Origin: Candidatus Zhuqueibacterota bacterium
GTDB lineage: Bacteria; Zhuqueibacterota; Zhuqueibacteria; Thermofontimicrobiales; Thiofontviventaceae
Direction of reading: 5' to 3'
Length of the DNA: 5,379 nucleotides
Assembly (NCBI GenBank): GCA_014729735.1
Contig: WJJN01000717.1
Coordinates: forward strand, 1 to 5,379
The position numbers were made by a program, and so were the translations under genes. The notes beneath the pieces were generated by a model, which saw only the letters and a program-made list of their open reading frames with translations, did not search any database and was not told the origin of the DNA. Shown here in pieces: positions 1-4,611 of the stretch; the stretch's first letter is position 1; the number at the start of each line of letters is the position of its first letter.

Positions 1-363
1 AAGCACGTGCAGCCGGATCGGATTCTTCAGAAAAATGCTGCTGTTGAAAATGTTCATAAAAACCAGCGTCGCAAAAATGATGGCGACGATGCCGCTTGTC
101 AGATGCAGCTCTGCCAGATAAACCAGCCAGTAATTGATACCAAATAAAAAGAAGCCCTGCGCTGCCATGAATAAATGTGCGTTGCGATTGAATTTGAGAT
201 TGTCGCCGCGGATCGATAAAAATAGCAGCAGGATGACTGCCGCGATCATGAACCGGTAGACCACGGAAACAAGCGGATCGACTATCCCGAGCTGGAATGT
301 GATCACCAGCCATGTCGAGCCCCAAATGAACGAGGGGACAAGAAACAGAAATATGTTTTTCAA
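1..363 (-). CDS. EamA/DMT-family membrane transporter, N-terminal part (runs off left edge)
   Basis: The reverse strand reads 121 codons without a stop to the window edge. The product is very hydrophobic, with about four predicted membrane segments near residues 3-23, 30-51, 63-84 and 89-110. The first contains FIWGSTW (12-18), the Trp-Gly-Ser signature typical of the first helix of EamA-domain proteins. The second has the usual YRF motif (36-38), and the fourth (TSGIVAIIF) resembles the conserved fourth helix. DMT-superfamily members of this type are inner-membrane exporters or permeases of about 300 residues with two repeated EamA halves, so only the first half is seen here. Substrate cannot be told. 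The start chosen is TTG at 363, because GGAG lies five bases upstream at 368-371 and no ATG or GTG is in frame above it. It begins 13 bases after the galT stop, so it is probably co-transcribed with galT. The family call is strong; the exact start is less certain. Confidence 0.85.
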   Translation of the reverse strand, partial: MKNIFLFLVPSFIWGSTWLVITFQLGIVDPLVSVVYRFMIAAVILLLFLSIRGDNLKFNRNAHLFMAAQGFFLFGINYWLVYLAELHLTSGIVAIIFATLVFMNIFNSSIFLKNPIRLHVL

Positions 364-376
364 TCCGACTCCAATT

Positions 377-1417
377 TTATAGTGTTTTATAATGAACTTC
401 ACTCAGTTCCCGCAAGCGCTGTGCTGCCTGTTCGGCGGTGATATCGCGCTGCGCTTCGGAAAGCATTTCATAACCGACCCGGAATTTTTTCACAGTCGCT
501 GATCGCAACAACGGCGGGTAAAAATGCGCGTGCAACTGCCAGTGCTGATAATCGCCATCATCTGTCGGCGCATTGTGCCAACCCATTGTGTAAGGAAACG
601 ACACAGAAAACAAATTATCATATTTCGTCAGAAAACATTTCAGGATATCTGCCAGCGAGTTGCGCTCTTCATCGGTCAATTCAGGCAGGTGCAGGATATG
701 CCGCCGCGGCAGCAGCAATGTTTCAAAGGGCCAGAATGCCCAGAACGGGATCAGTACGACCCAGTACTCATTTTCGATGATGATGCGTTCCGCAAATTTC
801 AATTCTCGCTCCAGATAATCCCGCAGCAGCACGGATTTTTGCTCGTCATAATATGTCCGCTGCTGCCTGTCTTCTTTAACCGCTTCATTCGGCAGTGCGG
901 ATCCCGCCCAGATCTGTCCGTGCGGATGCGGATTCGAGCAGCCCATGATCGCGCCCTTATTTTCGAAAACCTGCACCCATTTATATTGATTGCCCAGCTC
1001 TGCAAACTGCTCTGCCCACAGATCGACGACCCGACGAATATCCCGGACCGGCATTTCCGGCAATGTTAAATCATGCCTCGGGGAAAAGCAAATCACGCGG
1101 CTTGTGCCGCGGATGCTCTTACCTTTAAAAAGCGGATCATCGTCCGCTGAAGATGGTTCGGTATCCGGTAACAGCGCGGCAAAATCGTTAGTGAACATAA
1201 ACGTATTTTTATAGTCCGGGTTGCGCGCACCGCCTGCCCGTTGGTTGCCGGGGCAGAGATAGCATTCCGGATCGTACGATGGTCGGTTCTCCTCCGCCGG
1301 TTTCTCCTGCGCTCCCTGCCAGGGACGGTTCGTTCGGTGCGGTGATACCAGAATCCATTCGCCGGTCAATGCATTGTAGCGTCGGTGCGGTGCATCTTTC
1401 ATGAAGTTCGTTCTCAT
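377..1417 (-). CDS. galT: Galactose-1-phosphate uridylyltransferase (class I GalT)
   Basis: GalT transfers UMP from UDP-glucose to galactose-1-phosphate in the cytosolic Leloir pathway, through a covalent uridylyl-histidine. Starting from ATG at 1417 the protein is 346 residues, against about 348 in E. coli. The key residues then fall at the same numbers as I recall for the E. coli enzyme: zinc ligands C52, C55, H115 and H164; nucleophile H166 in NPHPHGQIW; Q168; and second-metal ligands E182, H281, H296 and H298 (WQLHAHFYPP). The N-terminal PHRRYN and LTGEWILVSPHR motifs also fit. ATG 1417 has a good ribosome site, AGAGAGG at 1424-1430, six bases upstream. A TTG at 1444 would add nine residues and overlap the kinase stop, but has no well-spaced site. 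The gene lies 23 bases after the kinase and 13 before the transporter gene, so it is probably the middle of an operon. No galK or galE is visible here. All catalytic residues are present. Confidence 0.97.
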   Translation of the reverse strand: MRTNFMKDAPHRRYNALTGEWILVSPHRTNRPWQGAQEKPAEENRPSYDPECYLCPGNQRAGGARNPDYKNTFMFTNDFAALLPDTEPSSADDDPLFKGKSIRGTSRVICFSPRHDLTLPEMPVRDIRRVVDLWAEQFAELGNQYKWVQVFENKGAIMGCSNPHPHGQIWAGSALPNEAVKEDRQQRTYYDEQKSVLLRDYLERELKFAERIIIENEYWVVLIPFWAFWPFETLLLPRRHILHLPELTDEERNSLADILKCFLTKYDNLFSVSFPYTMGWHNAPTDDGDYQHWQLHAHFYPPLLRSATVKKFRVGYEMLSEAQRDITAEQAAQRLRELSEVHYKTL

Positions 1418-1440
1418 GGTGAGCCTCTCTTTCGTTGAAT

Positions 1441-2007
1441 TCAATCCTCGTTTCCGGATTTCAGTGCGTTTTCTATTTCCATAAAAATGCCGGGGTAATC
1501 AATTTCCTCGAATTGAGTCGTATTCACAATTATCGTGCGATCATTCAATTTCACAGAGTACTGATAATCGGCATCGGATTTATCTGCAAATTCTTTGAGC
1601 AAAATGCCATCGAGATGCCCCGGATGCCGGCTGCCGGAACGGGCACGGTCTTCCAGACGCTTTTGAAGCACGGGTCGTTCCGTCTTGCAAATGATCTGCA
1701 ATATCCGAAAAGGCGTGTTCTGCACCAGGAGCCGGAATTTTTCATCGTACTCTTCCGGCGGAAAATTGCTTTCAACAATGCAGAATCTTCCTGCTTCGAT
1801 CATCTGCTGTAAAATGATCATAAGCAGTGCGTTGCTTGCCCGGCTCAATTTTCGTGACCATTCCCGGTCGCCTGTCCCAATCGTATCGAACAACTGTTCT
1901 TTTATTTCATCTTTACTGAAAAAAGGCAATCCGAATCTGTCCGCAATTTTTCGACCCAGCGTCGTTTTTCCGGTTGCCGGCAAACCGGTGATGATGATAA
2001 TTAACAT
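1441..2007 (-). CDS. P-loop AAA_33-type small-molecule or nucleic-acid kinase-like ATPase
   Basis: This is a 188-residue cytosolic protein starting at ATG 2007. A hydrophobic beta strand (MLIIIIT) leads into a Walker A motif GLPATGKTT at residues 8-16. SKDEIKE (31-37) follows, where kinases of this fold often place a substrate-binding Asp. Next come a buried strand ending VESNF (78-82), the likely second acidic site, and an Arg-rich lid-like segment RARSGSRHPGH (121-131). This pattern fits the AAA_33/zeta-toxin-like kinase superfamily, which phosphorylates nucleic-acid ends, sugars, antibiotics or other small molecules. The substrate here is unknown. It is first in an apparent operon with galT and a transporter gene, which hints at, but does not prove, a sugar-related role. 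Possible starts further upstream are TTG 2043 and ATG 2037, but they fall inside or at the edge of the promoter at 2015-2043, so ATG 2007, directly before the Walker A strand, is preferred. No Shine-Dalgarno is visible. It is not a GHMP-type galactokinase. Confidence 0.85.
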   Translation of the reverse strand: MLIIIITGLPATGKTTLGRKIADRFGLPFFSKDEIKEQLFDTIGTGDREWSRKLSRASNALLMIILQQMIEAGRFCIVESNFPPEEYDEKFRLLVQNTPFRILQIICKTERPVLQKRLEDRARSGSRHPGHLDGILLKEFADKSDADYQYSVKLNDRTIIVNTTQFEEIDYPGIFMEIENALKSGNED

Positions 2008-2014
2008 AGCGTTA

Positions 2015-2043
2015 ATTATACGAAATTGTTTGTACATAATCAA
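2015..2043 (-). promoter_or_regulatory. Sigma70-type promoter for the kinase-galT-transporter unit
   Basis: On the minus strand TTGATT (2043-2038, four of six to the -35 consensus) is followed by a 17-base spacer and a perfect TATAAT (2020-2015). The expected start of transcription, about seven bases further on, is 2008-2007, which is the A of the kinase ATG. The promoter lies directly beyond the terminator at 2051-2083, as expected for a new transcription unit. The match is by eye; the start site is inferred. Confidence 0.65.
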
Positions 2044-2050
2044 ATAAAAA

Positions 2051-2083
2051 AGCCCCCGGTAGAAAAATTTCTTACCAGGGGCT
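2051..2083 (-). terminator. Rho-independent terminator downstream of the YhbY-like gene, possibly bidirectional
   Basis: The arms AGCCCC (2051-2056) and GGGGCT (2078-2083) pair. One C/A mismatch follows (2057/2077), then GGTA (2058-2061) pairs with TACC (2073-2076), around an 11-base loop. On the minus strand the hairpin is followed by six T residues (2050 down to 2045), a classic terminator for the CRM-domain gene ending at 2138. On the plus strand a shorter CTTTT follows, so it may also stop antisense transcription. It isolates the upstream gene from the kinase promoter. Confidence 0.88.
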
Positions 2084-2137
2084 CTTTTAAAAACTTTGCA
2101 ACAATATTGCGAGATTCACGACAATAGAAAATAAGCT

Positions 2138-2422
2138 TTAGTCTTCTTCCGGCTCTCGATACAACAGAATTGTTTTACCGAGTACCTGAGCTACCTGAGA
2201 GCTTGTATTCTCGGCGAGCTCAGCGGCAAATTGCTTGCGGTTCATATCAGTGGTGTCAAGAATTTTTATTTTGATCAGAGGATTGGTATCCAGCACTTTC
2301 CTGATCGAATGCAGTACCTGCGGCGTCAATCCGTCTTTGCCTATCATAACTGCAGGATTCAGATGATGCCCTTCGGCTCGCAATTCACGGGCTTTCTTGC
2401 CACTTAGAAATATAGATTCCAT
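2138..2422 (-). CDS. yhbY: YhbY-family CRM-domain RNA-binding protein
   Basis: This 94-residue protein is almost entirely a single CRM (CRS1-YhbY) domain, the usual size for bacterial YhbY. It opens with LSGKKARELRAEGHHLNP (6-23), the typical first helix and turn. The family GxxG loop follows as GKDG (28-31), then LTPQVLHSIRKVLD, a basic strand LIKIKIL (49-55), and a final strand LGKTILLYR (81-89). In E. coli YhbY associates with pre-50S ribosomal particles, so a role in large-subunit assembly is the family-based expectation. The ATG at 2422 has GGGAG at 2427-2431, a good though closely placed ribosome site. It lies 112 bases after the dehydrogenase gene on the same strand and is followed by a strong terminator at 2051-2083. 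No convincing promoter was found in the 112-base gap; a weak CATAAA box is present, so read-through from the dehydrogenase gene is possible. No unusual residues are seen. Confidence 0.93.
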   Translation of the reverse strand: MESIFLSGKKARELRAEGHHLNPAVMIGKDGLTPQVLHSIRKVLDTNPLIKIKILDTTDMNRKQFAAELAENTSSQVAQVLGKTILLYREPEED

Positions 2423-2534
2423 AATTCTCCCGTTGTTTATGTTTTAATGAATCGAGAAGTTCAGTCAGGAATTTTTCAGTTTTTTGTCGATCTTAAAAAG
2501 AGTTGATCAGGACCGGACAGCATATCAAAGTCCC

Positions 2535-3917
2535 TTAATCAAATATTTTTCCAGGATTCAGAATATTCAACGGATCGAATATTTTTTTGATTTCTTTTTG
2601 AATACGGATCGATTCCTCCGAGAGTTCCATTCCCAGATACGGCTTTTTGGTAATGCCAATGCCGTGCTCCCCGGAAATCGTGCCTCCTAAATTCAGGGTC
2701 AGCTCGAACACTTCTTTGAAGGCGTGATGCCCGCGTCGGATCACATCGTCGTTTTTCACCATATTCGTCATGTTCGCATGGACATTCCCGTCCCCCAGAT
2801 GCCCATAATTATAACTCACGAAATCGTATTTCTCGGCAATCGCATAATTGCCTGCTAACAGCTCCGGAATTTTACTAATTGGTACAACCACATCTTCCGC
2901 ACGTTTGTATTTCACCGTTTCCTTGATGATTTCCCGGAAACTGCGCCGCACATCCCACAATCCCTGGCGCTTGTGCGAGCTGTCTGCAAGGAAAACATCG
3001 AATGCTTCGTTTTCAAAGCAGATTTCACCGGCTGTCTCCATTTGTTTTTCGATCTCAGAGCTTTCGCCGTCCAGCTCGATGATCATCAACACCTGTGTTT
3101 CATCCGGGATGGTGAACTGAATTCTGCCCCGCAGCAGGTCGACGCAGGCTTTGTCCATAAATTCCATTGTCCCCGGCACGATCCTGTTTTTAGAGAAACC
3201 GGTCATGGAAGCAATCACGTTTTCGATATTAGGAAAGAACACCAGCATCGTCATAATATTTTGCGGCAGCGGGATCAGTCGGAGTACTGCCTCAGTGACA
3301 ATCCCCAGCGTTCCTTCGGAACTGATGATTAAATTGTTCAAATCGTATCCCACCACCCCCTTTCTTGTCTTGACTCCGGTACGTATTATTTCTCCATTGG
3401 GCAAAACGACTTCCATGCCCAAAATGTAATCCCGGGTCGTTCCGTATTTGTAACAATGCGGACCGCCGGCATCTTCAGCAATATTCCCTCCGATGGACGA
3501 GGTATCGTAACTCGCCGGATCGGGCGGATAATAGAGTCCCTTTTCTGCCAACGCCTCGTGCAAATGCAAATTGATCAATCCCGGCTGCACCCGCGCGGTC
3601 ATGTTTACTTCATCTATTTCGATAATTTTATTCATTTTTAAAAACGATAAAATCACACCACCATTTGTCGCTAACGCGCCACCGCTCAATCCGGTACCTG
3701 TGCCGCGGGGAATTACAGCGATTTTGTATTTGGTAGCAAGCTTCATCAATTTGGATATTTGTTCGGTGGTCGCCGGTTCAACGACTGCCTCCGGCAGATA
3801 ACGATAATCGGTGCCGTCGAAATTATATGCTTCACGGCGCTCTTCGTCAGTATATACATGTTTCTCGCCAATTTGCTGTATCAGCTCTTCGATAAATTGT
3901 GTGAAGTTTTTCTCCAT
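2535..3917 (-). CDS. GlcD-type FAD-linked 2-hydroxyacid dehydrogenase (glycolate/D-lactate dehydrogenase-like)
   Basis: The complete 460-residue protein has the two-domain layout of the GlcD/D-lactate dehydrogenase (VAO flavoprotein) family. The N-terminal FAD-binding PCMH domain (about residues 40-220) carries PRGTGTGLSGGA (70-81), YPPDPASYDTSSIGGNIAEDAGG (130-152) and the late SSEGTLGI segment (199-206). The C-terminal FAD-oxidase domain (about 222-459) carries YGHLGDGNVH (371-380), with the H373 and H380 pair thought to hold the active-site metal. It also has GEHGIG (416-421) and the closing NILNPGKIF. Such enzymes oxidise D-lactate, glycolate or D-2-hydroxyglutarate to the 2-keto acid, passing electrons to a quinone, Fe-S partner or ETF. 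The protein has no fused Fe-S domain, and no GlcE or GlcF partner lies on either side, so its electron acceptor and substrate remain open. ATG 3917 is the only start in frame, since a TGA stop lies about 30 bases upstream; its ribosome site (GGA) is weak. There is no signal peptide. Confidence 0.93.
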   Translation of the reverse strand: MEKNFTQFIEELIQQIGEKHVYTDEERREAYNFDGTDYRYLPEAVVEPATTEQISKLMKLATKYKIAVIPRGTGTGLSGGALATNGGVILSFLKMNKIIEIDEVNMTARVQPGLINLHLHEALAEKGLYYPPDPASYDTSSIGGNIAEDAGGPHCYKYGTTRDYILGMEVVLPNGEIIRTGVKTRKGVVGYDLNNLIISSEGTLGIVTEAVLRLIPLPQNIMTMLVFFPNIENVIASMTGFSKNRIVPGTMEFMDKACVDLLRGRIQFTIPDETQVLMIIELDGESSEIEKQMETAGEICFENEAFDVFLADSSHKRQGLWDVRRSFREIIKETVKYKRAEDVVVPISKIPELLAGNYAIAEKYDFVSYNYGHLGDGNVHANMTNMVKNDDVIRRGHHAFKEVFELTLNLGGTISGEHGIGITKKPYLGMELSEESIRIQKEIKKIFDPLNILNPGKIFD

Positions 3918-4044
3918 AAGTCCGGTTTCTGAAAATTTGATTCAAAGTACTGTGAATTACATTTCGGGAATCAATCCTTACTCTTTTGAAAGCACCAAGA
4001 ATGTTAAAATCTTACCAAGTTCAATAATTACTTGTGTTAAATTT

Positions 4045-4072
4045 TTGGCACAATTATTGAAAATAATATATT
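4045..4072 (+). promoter_or_regulatory. Likely promoter of the small gene at 4148 (sigma70, with an overlapping sigma54-like motif)
   Basis: TTGGCA (4045-4050, five of six to consensus), a 16-base spacer and TATATT (4067-4072, five of six) form a plausible sigma70 promoter. It would start transcription near 4079, leaving a leader of about 70 bases. The same stretch also contains TGGCAC-N5-TTGA (4046-4060). This has the exact GG-to-GC spacing of a sigma54 -24/-12 site, but the -12 element reads GA in place of the invariant GC, so the sigma70 reading is favoured. Confidence 0.5.
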
Positions 4073-4147
4073 CAGAACATATTTGAAACAAAATGTGGGG
4101 CATGTGAATTCAAATTATTATCAATCCCCAAAATTAAAGAGGTTTAA

Positions 4148-4360
4148 ATGTCATTCCGAAAACATGAACATGATTTTATCTGCGATCAGGATGGTCCCTG
4201 GGCACCGGTCTACGATAATTCGCTGCATACGGAAAATATATTTCCAAAGATTCGATTTATTGAAAATCAAACAACATTAACAGAAGATGATGATAGTTTA
4301 ATCGAAACCGCAGAACGAATTCGAAAGTTATTCACCCAATTTCATGAAAACACCAATTGA
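4148..4360 (+). CDS. Small hypothetical protein, 70 residues
   Basis: I do not recognise this family. The case for a real gene is contextual. There is a strong ribosome site AAAGAGG (4136-4142) five bases before the ATG, a promoter-like pair at 4045-4072, and a very strong terminator 36 bases after the TGA. The product is soluble and acidic, with no signal peptide or membrane segment. The N-terminal third is rich in His, Asp and aromatic residues (KHEHDFICDQDGPWAPVYDN, residues 5-24) and contains the only cysteine (C12). The C-terminal part, about 43-68, begins with an acidic run EDDD (46-49) and looks like one amphipathic helix (SLIETAERIRKLFTQF). One Cys and scattered His are not enough to claim a metal site. 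It stands alone on its strand, divergent from the GlcD-like gene, and could be a lineage-specific regulator, adaptor or chance ORF. AT content is somewhat higher than in its neighbours. Confidence 0.6.
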   Translation: MSFRKHEHDFICDQDGPWAPVYDNSLHTENIFPKIRFIENQTTLTEDDDSLIETAERIRKLFTQFHENTN

Positions 4361-4395
4361 CCTCTCAATCAATTAATATAGCCATTTTCAACGAA

Positions 4396-4437
4396 CACAA
4401 AAAGCCTCGTCCGATATTTCGGACGGGGTTTTTTGTG
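4396..4437. terminator. Strong bidirectional intrinsic terminator
   Basis: The GC-rich stem CCTCGTCCGA (4405-4414) and TCGGACGGGG (4419-4428) pairs over ten positions with one G-T wobble, around a TATT tetraloop. T residues at 4429-4434 follow on the plus strand, and A residues at 4399-4403 precede it, giving a T run on the minus strand. The flanks also pair (CACAAAAAG with TTTTTTGTG), so the whole palindrome spans 19 base pairs. It ends the small gene at 4148-4360 and would stop transcription from either side. Confidence 0.93.
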
Positions 4438-4474
4438 TAACCACCCTGCAAAAATCTCTTGAATTGAACAGTTC

Positions 4475-4548
4475 AGTTTTGTATATTGTTCCTGCTTAAG
4501 AACTTCTTTGCGAAGGTTTGAAACCTTCGCAGGATACTATACAAAACT
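4475..4548. repeat. Nested inverted-repeat structure (possible palindromic interspersed element)
   Basis: Perfect 11-base outer arms AGTTTTGTATA (4475-4485) and TATACAAAACT (4538-4548) enclose a perfect 10-base inner hairpin GCGAAGGTTT (4510-4519) and AAACCTTCGC (4521-4530), with a single G between. A further short palindrome, AAGAA-C-TTCTT (4498-4508), lies between them, and CCT (4491-4493) can pair with AGG (4531-4533). The set could fold as a branched structure. It is not a canonical terminator, since no T run follows the GC hairpin. The 4361-4611 interval contains only this, the terminator and the leader of the next gene; no coding sequence was found there. Confidence 0.6.
4518..4545 (+). 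promoter_or_regulatory. Weak candidate promoter for the serine hydrolase gene
   Basis: TTGAAA (4518-4523, five of six to the -35 consensus), a 16-base spacer and TACAAA (4540-4545, four of six) lie upstream of the gene at 4612, inside the nested inverted repeat. Because the terminator at 4396-4437 blocks read-through, a promoter is expected somewhere in this gap. A competing pair, TTGAAT (4554-4559) with an AT-rich -10 near 4576-4581, is about as weak. Confidence 0.25.
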
Positions 4549-4611
4549 TATCATTGAATTTAAAAATAATTCCCCAATAAATCAATGAAAATCTTAAAAA
4601 AGGAATTTGGA

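Noticed and set aside
524..1069. A 181-codon plus-strand open frame, with shorter ones at 586-780 and 990-1214, opposite galT.
   Set aside because: They lie wholly antisense to galT, whose every catalytic residue is conserved. They are Cys/Arg/Gln-rich low-quality translations with no domain or ribosome site.
1418..1444. TTG at 1444 as the galT start, overlapping the kinase stop as TTGA.
   Set aside because: ATG 1417 has a well-spaced AGAGAGG and gives residue numbers that coincide with E. coli GalT; the extra nine residues match nothing expected.
1441..2007. Kinase as a zeta-type toxin of a toxin-antitoxin pair.
   Set aside because: The P-loop fold is shared, but no small antitoxin gene sits beside it; the neighbours are galT and a transporter gene.
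2008..2043. Upstream starts of the kinase (TTG 2043, ATG 2037).
   Set aside because: They would place the coding start within or before the promoter boxes at 2015-2043 and lack a ribosome site, and the family fold begins right at the strand after ATG 2007.
2423..2534. Terminator or promoter in the gap between the GlcD-like and YhbY-like genes.
   Set aside because: Only weak matches were found (GGAC/GTCC with an 11-base loop; a CATAAA box with a poor -35), not enough to annotate.
2848..3801. Several plus-strand frames (2848-3120, 2973-3332, 3151-3429, 3571-3801).
   Set aside because: All are shadows of the GlcD-like gene on the other strand, without domains or ribosome sites.
4083..4280. A 65-codon frame overlapping the small gene at 4148-4360.
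   Set aside because: It starts at TTG without a ribosome site and is out of frame with the better-supported ATG 4148 gene.
4585..4611. ATG at 4585 as the start of the serine hydrolase gene.
   Set aside because: It has no ribosome site and adds a charged segment ahead of a normal signal peptide; ATG 4612 has AGGA seven bases upstream.
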